Of a stretch of 54,990 nt of DNA, positions 24,805 to 33,434 are shown piece after piece. The DNA comes from a virus. Made by a program: the position numbers and the translations under genes. The notes under the pieces are model-generated. The model did no database searches. It worked only from the letters and a program-made list of their open reading frames with translations, and had not been told where the DNA came from. The DNA is taken from positions 1-54,990 of IMG/VR virus record IMGVR_UViG_3300049098_000031. One strand, given 5' to 3'. Each line of letters starts with the position of its first letter. Within the stretch, counting starts at the first letter, position 1.

Positions 24805-26357
24805 TAGACGTTGGTTTCGATGCCCGGTACGCAGGTAGCGTTGATGGTTGCGCTGGCGTTGGTGATCTGGAAGATCGTCTTCGCCGCCGTCACGCCGCCA
24901 TCGCCTTCACACTCGAAGACCACCCACTTGTTCGTACCAGCGGTTCCGCCCAGCGTGTCGCCGTCGTAGTCGAACTCGAACACGATGTCGTTGCCGGAAC
25001 GGAACGGCGATCCAGAGACGTTGCCCTTGACCGGAGTCGATGCGCTATCCTGCACGGTGATTGCGCCAGCCTCGTTGAAGTCGTCGCCTGCGCCCGGCCC
25101 GGTTTCAAAGAAGGCATGGAACCATGCGTTCGTATCGGCCACGGCGTTCGCGCCAACGGTGACGTAGTTGGTAACGAAGAACGGGTACGTCTTGGTGTCT
25201 CCAGCGTTATCGATAAAGACGACGTTTTGCTTGTCGACTCCGGTAAGGCCCTCGATGAACAGACCCTCGCCAGCGGCGCCAACATCGGCACGCGTGGTTT
25301 CACCAACCAGCGGCTGAATCTTGCCTGAGCCGGTGTAGCGATACCACGTATCTACCTGCTTACCGTTGGTGGTATTGCCTGCGTGCGCATTGATGTCGCC
25401 ATCGACTGTTGCAATTGCATCAAGGTACGCGACGCACTCGGAGAGGCTTGCGCCTGACGGGTTGTTAAGCACCCATGTGAAGTTGCCATCAGTCTCGTTG
25501 AATCCAGTCTCGGATTGAGGGGTATCCAACTCTTCGAGCGTCATGCCAACCCATACGCCAGTTGGCGTCGTCCACACGTCAGCGAACGGGTGATCGGTGG
25601 TATTGGTGGTTGCGTGAGGTGTTTCACCAAGTGCGAATCCGGTCGAGTAACCGTCCATCTCTGTTACACCAGAGTCGGACAGCGTCTTCCGGTCGTAGTT
25701 GTAACCGTAGGTTCTGACCGTCAGCGCCTCGTACGTACGCGTGTCGAACGTGGTGGTGTTAGCATCGACAGCCGCATCACCATAGACCTGAACAGCTTCG
25801 TCGACAGGGCCAGCCTTGTCGTAGTTTGCGGTCGCGCCGTGCAGCGCGAGCTGGTAGTACGGAGTAGATGACGCCTCGATATTACCGAGCGACTTGTTAC
25901 CGTAGTAGATACGACCAATGTCGCCGTTTGCCGCAAGTTCCCGCCAGCCTGAGCCGCGAATCTTGAAGCGGTCGTCGACTGTCAGCGAGGTATTGGAGCC
26001 GTCGGCATCGTCGAACTTGCGTCCGTTGACGAGGTTGTACGCACCGGCGAATTTGAACGAGCCTTCAAAGTAGTAGTCGTACTGTCGCAACGTCTCATCA
26101 AGTCGTCGTTGCTCACGTTCAAACGCGTACAGAGCTTCCAGCTTGACGCCATCCTGCTCTGTTAGCGGATTGGAATCGGTGCCGGTTCCGCCGCGCGAGG
26201 ACATGTCAATCGTCGGCGCTTCTTCAGCCGTGATGATTTCGATGCGCCCATTGGTTACGTCGAAAAAGATATTACCATCAGGCGTACCGGAGCGGCCCTG
26301 AGAGGACTGCACCAATCCGTTAATGGTGTCGAAGTTGGTGAGGTCAATCGTCGCCAT
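24804..26357 (-). CDS. Putative virion surface or tail protein, 517 aa
   Basis: The protein is rich in Gly, Thr, Asn and Asp with few lysines and many beta-type strands, as in phage surface and fibre-associated proteins. A helical segment lies at about 70-95 (KLEALYAFEREQRRLDETLRQYDYY, shortened here), after which repeated strand-turn blocks follow, and the end reads as a compact beta domain. No specific family is recognised. It overlaps the 26344 gene by 14 bases. A structural role is inferred from composition and position. Confidence 0.6.
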   Translation of the reverse strand: MATIDLTNFDTINGLVQSSQGRSGTPDGNIFFDVTNGRIEIITAEEAPTIDMSSRGGTGTDSNPLTEQDGVKLEALYAFEREQRRLDETLRQYDYYFEGSFKFAGAYNLVNGRKFDDADGSNTSLTVDDRFKIRGSGWRELAANGDIGRIYYGNKSLGNIEASSTPYYQLALHGATANYDKAGPVDEAVQVYGDAAVDANTTTFDTRTYEALTVRTYGYNYDRKTLSDSGVTEMDGYSTGFALGETPHATTNTTDHPFADVWTTPTGVWVGMTLEELDTPQSETGFNETDGNFTWVLNNPSGASLSECVAYLDAIATVDGDINAHAGNTTNGKQVDTWYRYTGSGKIQPLVGETTRADVGAAGEGLFIEGLTGVDKQNVVFIDNAGDTKTYPFFVTNYVTVGANAVADTNAWFHAFFETGPGAGDDFNEAGAITVQDSASTPVKGNVSGSPFRSGNDIVFEFDYDGDTLGGTAGTNKWVVFECEGDGGVTAAKTIFQITNASATINATCVPGIETNV

Positions 26358-26670
26358 CTGTCTTACCCTTCGTGATTAGTTGATCAAGTTTTGATGCCAG
26401 CATGCTGTTGTGTTCTTCGAGCTGGCGAATGTGCGCAAGCAATTCTTCATTACGCTGCGATACCGCGCCAATCAATGCAGACTTCGCAGTATTGTAGCCC
26501 TCATCGTACGCGAGCTTTTCAAAATGCTGCGCGAACTGCATGACGCCAATCATGTCAGCCGGTACGGCATGCTTGAGTGGCATGTCAAAGAGATGTTCGC
26601 CAGCAGGCGTGGTGACACGCCAAATCTTGTCTTCCTCAGTCCATGTGATCTGAGCGGTTGATAGTCTCAT
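26344..26670 (-). CDS. Coiled-coil hypothetical protein, 108 aa
   Basis: The N-terminal half is a small beta-type domain (TWTEEDKIWRVTTPAGEHLF). The C-terminal half is a predicted coiled coil (NEELLAHIRQLEEHNSMLASK) ending in an acidic tail. It could link or trimerise with the neighbouring surface proteins. It overlaps both neighbours (4 bases upstream, 14 downstream). Function unknown. Confidence 0.6.
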   Translation of the reverse strand: MRLSTAQITWTEEDKIWRVTTPAGEHLFDMPLKHAVPADMIGVMQFAQHFEKLAYDEGYNTAKSALIGAVSQRNEELLAHIRQLEEHNSMLASKLDQLITKGKTDGDD

Positions 26671-28226
26671 GCGTTATTTTCCACGTCCAAGTTGATAACC
26701 ACGTCGAGGTTTGCCGCCCCGAGCGTGTAATACGAAATTGATTCGACGTAGTTGTCGTCGATGATTTGTACGGCAACAGGCTGGTTTGTGTACGTGTGCG
26801 TAATTGCCTGATTGGCAGCCGTTGCTGTCTCTTCACCATCGATTTCTGTAGCGCCAACAAGGCTGCCAACAGCCGTCACGGTATAGACGCGCCACTCGTA
26901 CCCGGTGATCGCCGGGTTGATGTCGAAGCTGAACTGGTACTGCACGGCGTTGACAACAATCGTACCGCCGCCGGTCGCCTCGCAGTTTGCTTGCGAGACG
27001 TTGCAACCGTTTGTCGGGTTGATCGTGCAGGTTCCACTTGCGCCACTGTAGTTGACCTGAATCGTATTGGTGCCGAACTGGTGGCCATCGAACGTGTAAT
27101 TCCCGGGTGCCGTAATATTGATGCAGCGATTGTTACCGTCGAAGTTGAGGTTCGACAACTGGTTCATCTGAGACGCCGAACTGATCACCAGCGTACCAGT
27201 TGAGCTGTTGTTGTTGATGATGTTTCCGCCGTCAATCGACGCACCGGCAGGCGTCAACGTACCGCAGTTGTTCCAGTTGATGTTTGTTGCACTATGGCCT
27301 GACTGCATGGTCGCATTGCCGCAGGCAGTGAAGCTGTTGCCATCCTGCGTACCCATCGCCGGGAACGAGATTGTTCCCATGGCAATGAACGTCGACGACT
27401 TGAGGCTGAACGAATTGATCGTGACGCTGAAGTCGAGTTCAGCGGCAGAACCACCAACCGTCTTGCAGACGAGGCCGGTGATGTCGATGTCGGTGTTGCC
27501 GGTATTTTGCTGCGTCTCGATTTTGTACAGCGCGTTGTCGACGTTGCGGCTCGGGAATACAATCTGCTCGTCGACGGAGACGAGGTTGCAGTTTGCTGAC
27601 CCGGTGCTACCAAGAATGATCTCGCCCTTGGCGAAGATAACGCCGTCGATGTTCTCGGCGATGTTGTACTTGTTTGCCAACAGGCCGTCTTCGATAGCGA
27701 CGTCAGTGAAGTCGATAGCCTCGGTGGTATCGGAGTTGACGGTAATACCGTTGCCAAAGCGCCAGTTATCAAACCACGCGTTGACGACGTTTCGTGGCTT
27801 CGAGCCACAGTTAAAGCGCATGCCGACCTGCGTAATCGAGCCAGCCGTCACGGAGCCGGAGGTCGGCGTACTGTTGATGTCGACGATAGCGTCAGACCAG
27901 CCGCCGCCGTACGTATCTGATCCGCCGATTGTCCAGTACGCAGTGTTTGTACCGTCGGTTGCCCAAACCTGAATACCGTTGTTCGCTTGGTTTTGCAGGT
28001 TGGCGATAAAGGAAATATTGAAGTACAGTCGAATGTGGCTATTGGCGATGTTGAACGTACCAGCTACCCACGCATCGTTGGTGCCGTTGTTCGACATGGC
28101 ACAGGCTTGCGAGCCGTTGCCCTGAATCTTGATGTCCGGCTCGTCATTGAAGGTGTCGCCAGAAAACGCAGGCGACGTGGTGTCGCCGTAGCTGATCTCC
28201 GTCTGACTGGATACGACGTCAACCAT
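26667..28226 (-). CDS. Putative beta-rich virion surface protein, 519 aa
   Basis: The product is rich in Asn, Ser, Thr, Gly and Ile. The middle (about 170-400) has regularly spaced short strands and Asn turns that look like a parallel beta-helix, and pairs of cysteines (for example GTCTINPTNGCNV) suggest stabilised loops. The N-terminal part resembles a jelly-roll carbohydrate-binding fold. Such proteins often decorate the virion or bind surface glycans. No family is recognised, so the role is inferred. Its start abuts the 28226 stop. Confidence 0.55.
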   Translation of the reverse strand: MVDVVSSQTEISYGDTTSPAFSGDTFNDEPDIKIQGNGSQACAMSNNGTNDAWVAGTFNIANSHIRLYFNISFIANLQNQANNGIQVWATDGTNTAYWTIGGSDTYGGGWSDAIVDINSTPTSGSVTAGSITQVGMRFNCGSKPRNVVNAWFDNWRFGNGITVNSDTTEAIDFTDVAIEDGLLANKYNIAENIDGVIFAKGEIILGSTGSANCNLVSVDEQIVFPSRNVDNALYKIETQQNTGNTDIDITGLVCKTVGGSAAELDFSVTINSFSLKSSTFIAMGTISFPAMGTQDGNSFTACGNATMQSGHSATNINWNNCGTLTPAGASIDGGNIINNNSSTGTLVISSASQMNQLSNLNFDGNNRCINITAPGNYTFDGHQFGTNTIQVNYSGASGTCTINPTNGCNVSQANCEATGGGTIVVNAVQYQFSFDINPAITGYEWRVYTVTAVGSLVGATEIDGEETATAANQAITHTYTNQPVAVQIIDDNYVESISYYTLGAANLDVVINLDVENNA

Positions 28227-28585
28227 CAGTCAATCTTCTCGAATTCTGCTGAACGTAACATGTTGTTTCTGTCGCGCTCGAAGTGTACGCGCAGTTTCTT
28301 CCAGCTTTTTTCGCCGGGTTGCTGGGCGTTCATCTTGTCGGCCATCTCGCGTACGAGCGACTCGATGAGCTGGGATTGACGTGCGGTGTTCTCGCTGGCC
28401 ATGGTCGCAATGCCCTTGGCCGCCTCGATCATCTCGTGAGCGGCAGCCATGTCAGCATCTGACACAGGATTGTCAGGTTGTAACGCAGGCATCGGAGTAA
28501 CCTGCGGCTGGTTAATCGTCAGGATTCCCTGCGATTGCAGCCGATCCGCTTCTGACTTGGTGAGCTTTGTGATTTTAGACGCCAA
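28226..28585 (-). CDS. Hypothetical helical protein, 119 aa
   Basis: After a Pro/Gln-rich region (QVTPMPALQPDNPV) the protein is largely helical, with AHEMIEAAKGIATMASENTARQ and a charged C-terminus. It overlaps the upstream 565-residue gene by 11 bases. No domain is recognised; it may be a small accessory virion component. Confidence 0.6.
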   Translation of the reverse strand: MASKITKLTKSEADRLQSQGILTINQPQVTPMPALQPDNPVSDADMAAAHEMIEAAKGIATMASENTARQSQLIESLVREMADKMNAQQPGEKSWKKLRVHFERDRNNMLRSAEFEKID

Positions 28586-30272
28586 GGCACTTCCTCAACG
28601 TGTAGGTTTGGCGAAAGCGCTCTTCGATATTGTCGTACAGCTTTTTCGCGTTGATGAATCCTTCCTTAACCTCGCCGTCGACGTCGAGGACTTCACGGAA
28701 GTTGATCTGCTCCAGTGGCTTGACTTCGCGCGGAGCCGTGGCTTCGCCCTCCGGCGTCTGCGCTGCGGCTTGCTCTGGCGCGGCTGGTTGCTCCGCACGT
28801 TGTACGGTTGCCTGCCCCTCGGGGTCGACGTTGACTTGATCTCCCTTTTCTACCGGGCGGCGCGTGTTCTCGTCCGTCAGACGCGGCATGTCAGGGCGCT
28901 GGTCGTCCAGCAGACGGGTTGCTTCCGCCACGGTTGTCTCGACGTCGCTCGCATCGCCCTCAATCAGGCGTCTGTACAGGCCAACAGTGCGTTGCAGGAC
29001 TTCGTAACGCTGCGCAGCAGTGCGGTTGTCCTTGAGATCATTGGTCTGCATGAGCGCATCGATTTCTGCTCTGGAGGCTTCAATCTTTTGGCCCAGAGCA
29101 TCGACCATCTGCGCTGAACGCATGTCGGCTGCCAATTCTTGCAGGACTTCAGGATCAGCTTTGTCCTTTGTTGCGCGTTGGTACGCTTGGGTTGCCCTGA
29201 CAAGGTTATCCCGTGCGATACGTGGGTCGAAATCAGGGAACGCGTTCGGTAGTTCTTCAGGCTTCGGCTCAGGACGCAGGCCCATGTCGCTCATTTCGCG
29301 CTGCGCCATGATTTGCTCGTTCGTGGCTACGCGTGCACGTTCGAGTGCAGGCCCGTCGACGTTGATGTCGCCAGTCAGTTCAGGTGTTTGCCAATCTGTT
29401 GCCCGATGGAAGTTCTGTGCGAATTCGTCTGGAGACTGACCTTCGGGAAAACCCTTAATTCCACTGACACCAGCAGGCTGGTCGCCAAGTCCTTGACGCA
29501 GTGCAGCAATGTCCTGCGCCTGCTTTGCCTGTAGCGCACGCGCTGATTCTCTGCCGGTGACGCCACCGGTGACACCACCAACAACACCACCCATTGCGCC
29601 GCCGAGTACGGCCCCGGCACCGGTAGCCATTGCGCCGCGTCCAATGCTGTATTCGTCTTGCAGCCCAAGCTCGATGTCACGGTTCTGCATGAGTGCGTCG
29701 TGACCAAGCTCGATTCCTGCGTTCAGGGCGGCCTCGCCCTTGGCAGCCGACCACGCACCTGCCTTGATGGCATCGGAAGTTTTTGCCGCGCCCTTGACGG
29801 CCTTTCCGGCCATGGCTGCGCCAGCCGCACCCTTACCAAGGAAGCCGCCGACGAGGTTGATGGGGTCCGCGATGAGTGCGCCGGAGATGGATTTGGCTAC
29901 CTGCCAGCCGTCGACGTCGCCCATGCCGCCGTCTTGCCAGAAGAACGGCGCACGCTCGTACGCGTCTTGAAGACGCGCCTGAAGGAGTTTGAGGTCGGGA
30001 TTATCGTGCTGTTCCGCTTCGATCCAGTCGCGTCCGGCACCAACGGTGTTCAGATTTGACCACGTACGGTCGGAATACCAGCGCCGAATGGCGTCTTCGT
30101 CGTCGTCTAAACTCTCGCCCTTGACTTCGGCGTAGTAGCGCTTGATGTCGGAGATGAAGCGAGGATCGCGGAGAAGTCTGGACGGGTCGACCTCGTTGAT
30201 GTAGTTGTTACGTACATCCTCATCGAGCGCACCCGAGAATTGCCCCAAATCAAGGGGTTCAAATATTTTCAC
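28575..30272 (-). CDS. Putative internal virion (ejection) protein, 565 aa
   Basis: The GTG start at 30272 has GGAGA upstream. An acidic N-terminal domain (about 1-125) leads to a Gly/Ala-rich hydrophobic stretch at roughly 125-235 (GGFLGKGAAGAAMAGKAVKG, AGAVLGGAMGGVVGG). Long charged helices and a Gln/Glu/Ala-rich linker follow. Amphipathic glycine-alanine regions like this mark short-tailed phage proteins that leave the particle and form a channel in the cell envelope. Its place upstream of the giant polyvalent gene fits a joint injection apparatus. The exact family is not recognised. Confidence 0.6.
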   Translation of the reverse strand: MKIFEPLDLGQFSGALDEDVRNNYINEVDPSRLLRDPRFISDIKRYYAEVKGESLDDDEDAIRRWYSDRTWSNLNTVGAGRDWIEAEQHDNPDLKLLQARLQDAYERAPFFWQDGGMGDVDGWQVAKSISGALIADPINLVGGFLGKGAAGAAMAGKAVKGAAKTSDAIKAGAWSAAKGEAALNAGIELGHDALMQNRDIELGLQDEYSIGRGAMATGAGAVLGGAMGGVVGGVTGGVTGRESARALQAKQAQDIAALRQGLGDQPAGVSGIKGFPEGQSPDEFAQNFHRATDWQTPELTGDINVDGPALERARVATNEQIMAQREMSDMGLRPEPKPEELPNAFPDFDPRIARDNLVRATQAYQRATKDKADPEVLQELAADMRSAQMVDALGQKIEASRAEIDALMQTNDLKDNRTAAQRYEVLQRTVGLYRRLIEGDASDVETTVAEATRLLDDQRPDMPRLTDENTRRPVEKGDQVNVDPEGQATVQRAEQPAAPEQAAAQTPEGEATAPREVKPLEQINFREVLDVDGEVKEGFINAKKLYDNIEERFRQTYTLRKCLGV

Positions 30273-30353
30273 TTCGGTTCTCCAGTTTCCGCTTGTGTAA
30301 AGCCAGATTGTAGCTCGAACTGTAGAACGCGGGGGGCGAAATGTCGTCCCTTA

Positions 30354-31910
30354 TTACGGCGCGAAGTTCATTCCGGTGTCGTCTCGAGCCGGTTCAGAGT
30401 CGTTGATCGGCCCGAATACGCGATTGGACATGGCCGGATGTGACGGAGGCTTGTTTGCCTCGGCCTGCTTCGCTGCTCGTTGTTGCAGAATCTGCGCCTT
30501 CTGCTTCGCCATACGCTCCAGCTCATCAACCTCTTTCAGAAGTTGATTGGTCGTATTTTCCAGACGCCACAGAACCTGCTGGTCGATTTCGTTTCTGTCG
30601 GTCTGCTCGCCCCAGTCGAGCATCCAGTTGTTCGCACGCTGCATCTGTCCCTGAATTTTTTCACGCTGGCGGTCGCTCCAACGTAAGATTTCAGCTCGTT
30701 GCGGAGGAATTGTCTTTGCCTCTTCAGCAACGGTTTGGAGGCTTTCGGTTTTGTCGATACGATCTTTTTGAGCGCGAATTGTCTTCTTGTTGCTATCCAG
30801 CGCGCTATCGAAGTCTTCGACCGAGGTCTGCACGAAGTTTACAGCCGTCATCGGAGGTGGCGCGATTTTGTTAGCCTCTGTACGGTAGAGGTTTTCGAGG
30901 GTATCGCGTTCGTCGACGCCTTGACCTTCCACTTGGTTATACCAGTCGCCCACGACGTCACTTGCCGCAGCCGCGTCTCCGTCGTACTGGTTGACGTAGC
31001 TGGTGAAAGAGGCAATGTCTTCAGGAGTCTCAAACGCGTAGCGCTGATGGCCGTACTCGATAGCCGCTTGCTTGAGCGGGTCTTCTGTTGACTTCGCAGC
31101 GGCTGCCATCTGCTTGCTTTGCGCGTCCAGTCGCTCCTCCATGCTTCCTTTGACGCTTTCGTATGCCTGCTGGTTGGCCTGCGGCTGTTGGCTGGTCAAA
31201 AGATTGTTGCGCGTGGTCTTCACGTAGTCCATGGAGTAGTCCTTCACGTCTTCCCATTGTACGCCAGCAGCGTACGCACCAGCCTGCATCGTGCCCTCGA
31301 TAAACTGGGCGCTGTTTGGGTCGCCAGACATCTGCGCCAGTTGCGGCGCAAGTTGAGTCAGGTTTTGCAGGTACGTCGCGTATGCCTTGCGCTTGCGCTC
31401 CGCCTCGGCCTGCGCTGCGGCTGCGGCGCGAGCCGCCTGTTCCTGCTGCATCTTGTGGCGCATGCCGGAAATGTTCAGGGTCTGGCTGATGCGCTGACGA
31501 TTCTTCTCGCGCGTTTCCGGGTCGTCACCGGGCATGTACTGGAGCATGTTCTCGATGATCTGCTCGTCGCTGTGCGTCGGTAGCATGCGCATCGCCATCT
31601 GCTGCATGGTGTCTGATACCTGCATTTCGCGCGTTGCGGCTTCGAGTGCGCGTGTACGCTCGTCCTGTTCCTTACGCTTGGCGTTGTCTGCGCCGATGCG
31701 TTGGATGACGTCTTGCCCCGGGACCGAGCCACGCAAGTAGTATTCTTCCGGGCCAATGACGCTTTCGAGGTAAGCGTTAAAATCCTCAGCAGAGGCGTAC
31801 GGGTTGTTGGCCTTGAAGTCCTCAAATGCGCGTGCGATGTCACGTCGACGCTTGGAGGTCTTGTTGTTCCAATTCTGATTGCCGTATGAGATTCCTGCAC
31901 CTACGAACAT
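30354..31910 (-). CDS. Putative internal virion protein, helical, 518 aa
   Basis: The protein is almost entirely helical, with Gln, Glu, Ala and Lys-rich coiled coils (AARAAAAAQAEAERKRKAYA near residue 165) and a second coil toward the C-terminus (LLKEVDELERMAKQKAQIL). The first residues (MFVGAGISYGNQNWNNKTSK) resemble the start of other phage internal core proteins. It sits between two genes of similar character. A role in the internal core or ejection complex is inferred. An 81-base gap separates it from the next gene. Confidence 0.55.
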   Translation of the reverse strand: MFVGAGISYGNQNWNNKTSKRRRDIARAFEDFKANNPYASAEDFNAYLESVIGPEEYYLRGSVPGQDVIQRIGADNAKRKEQDERTRALEAATREMQVSDTMQQMAMRMLPTHSDEQIIENMLQYMPGDDPETREKNRQRISQTLNISGMRHKMQQEQAARAAAAAQAEAERKRKAYATYLQNLTQLAPQLAQMSGDPNSAQFIEGTMQAGAYAAGVQWEDVKDYSMDYVKTTRNNLLTSQQPQANQQAYESVKGSMEERLDAQSKQMAAAAKSTEDPLKQAAIEYGHQRYAFETPEDIASFTSYVNQYDGDAAAASDVVGDWYNQVEGQGVDERDTLENLYRTEANKIAPPPMTAVNFVQTSVEDFDSALDSNKKTIRAQKDRIDKTESLQTVAEEAKTIPPQRAEILRWSDRQREKIQGQMQRANNWMLDWGEQTDRNEIDQQVLWRLENTTNQLLKEVDELERMAKQKAQILQQRAAKQAEANKPPSHPAMSNRVFGPINDSEPARDDTGMNFAP

Positions 31911-31922
31911 GCTTTGTCCTCC

Positions 31923-33422
31923 TTACCCGTAAACCGACGGATTGCTGGAAAATAGATCATCAAGATCGTTGCTCGTGTTCCTGTTGTTCCACCACTCGTT
32001 ACCAGTCTGAAACAGATTGCTGAATCCGGTTGCTATGTTTTCATAGCCGCTGCTCGCGGCGTCAACGGCACCAGCCCCAAGCGGCCTGAAGAAGTTGTCA
32101 GGGGCGTTCGGTCTGGCGCTACCGTAATAACTACTCGGGTCTGTCATGCCCGGGAATTGCGGCGTGAACTGGCCATCGTACGAGGATGGGTTAGCGCCTG
32201 CGGCGCTTGTTGACGTACCCATTGCGCTTGCCATGCCAAGCTCGGCGATGCCAGCAAGGCTGCGGTCGAGGATGGCGCTGCGGATGTCGAGAGGTGCGCT
32301 GTAGCTACCGGCACTGGTCAGATTACGCGGCGAGAGTACGCCGGTGCCCATGCTCAGGTAGTCGTTGATGCGAGCGCTGGTCGGATCACGCAGGCCCATC
32401 ATCGTGTTCAGCGTCATGCCCTCGCGCTTCATGATCTCGTCCATCACGCCAGAGCGTGCGGCAAGGTCAGCCTGCGCTGCATTGATCTCGTTGTTCTGAA
32501 GCCCGGTGATGTAGCCCATGGCGTCGTTGCGGGCCTGAATTCTGGCCTGATGGTAGAGCGGATTGATCTGCTCGCGCAAAAGCTCACGGCGCGATGAGTC
32601 ACCGGTGCTGCTCATGTCAACACCACTGCGTATCAGGCCAGCTTCGTTGACTGATGCTATCTTTTCGGCAGCACGGTCTGCGTCGGCCATGTAGTCGCTC
32701 AGGAACTGTGAATTGCTGCGCTCGACATCTGCTTCTGTGTAGCGTTTCGGCGGCGTGTAGTCGCCAAATTGCGCCATGACGCGATCAATCTCGTCGCCGA
32801 TGATGCCAGCCTCGGTAAGAATCTTTTCCTGCCTGTCGATGACGAACTGCCGCTCATCGTTGGCAATGCCCATCATGCGTTCGTATTCCTGCATCCGGTA
32901 CTGGTACTCCAGTTGCGATTGCAACTGATCGTTCTCGTACTGGCGTACGTCGTACTCGCGTTCGCCTTGAGCGATGGAGCGAACGTAGTCGAGTTCTTCG
33001 AGGGCGCGTTGGCGTTCTGCCTTTGAGACTTCTTCGTCGTCGATCAGTTTCTGGAGCTGGCGTTCTCGTTCCTTGGCAGCGTTTTTGTCTGCATCACTGA
33101 TGCGGTATTTCTCATACTCCTGTTCGGCGAGAAGAAAGTCACGGTTCTGCTGTACCCAGTCACGCGAATAGCCCAACTGGTCGAGCACCAACGCCTGATT
33201 CTGGTCGTTGATGCCCATGTAGTAGTCGAACATCTCGTTTTCGCGTTCTTGAGCATCCACGCCCTGCAACATCATCATGTCGCGATAGTTGTTGTCCTTG
33301 CGACGCTGCTCCTGATTTGCGTAGAACTCTTGCATGGCCAATTGCTGCTGCTGATCGGCAGACTTCATGCCCATCAGGCCGCTTGCAACCTGTAAACCAC
33401 CAGTAATGAGTGCGCCCCACAT
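31923..33422 (-). CDS. Putative internal virion protein with hydrophobic N-terminus, 499 aa
   Basis: The N-terminus (MWGALITGGLQVASGLMGMK) is a glycine-rich hydrophobic segment like that of T7 gp14-type internal proteins. A very long charged coiled coil follows (Glu, Arg, Gln and Tyr-rich, about 25-215). A methionine- and alanine-rich helical part comes next, and the C-terminus is disordered, rich in Ser, Gly and Asn. This plan fits an envelope-inserting ejection protein. Homology to gp14 is not proven. Confidence 0.6.
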   Translation of the reverse strand: MWGALITGGLQVASGLMGMKSADQQQQLAMQEFYANQEQRRKDNNYRDMMMLQGVDAQERENEMFDYYMGINDQNQALVLDQLGYSRDWVQQNRDFLLAEQEYEKYRISDADKNAAKERERQLQKLIDDEEVSKAERQRALEELDYVRSIAQGEREYDVRQYENDQLQSQLEYQYRMQEYERMMGIANDERQFVIDRQEKILTEAGIIGDEIDRVMAQFGDYTPPKRYTEADVERSNSQFLSDYMADADRAAEKIASVNEAGLIRSGVDMSSTGDSSRRELLREQINPLYHQARIQARNDAMGYITGLQNNEINAAQADLAARSGVMDEIMKREGMTLNTMMGLRDPTSARINDYLSMGTGVLSPRNLTSAGSYSAPLDIRSAILDRSLAGIAELGMASAMGTSTSAAGANPSSYDGQFTPQFPGMTDPSSYYGSARPNAPDNFFRPLGAGAVDAASSGYENIATGFSNLFQTGNEWWNNRNTSNDLDDLFSSNPSVYG

Positions 33423-33434
33423 AATCTTCTCCGG

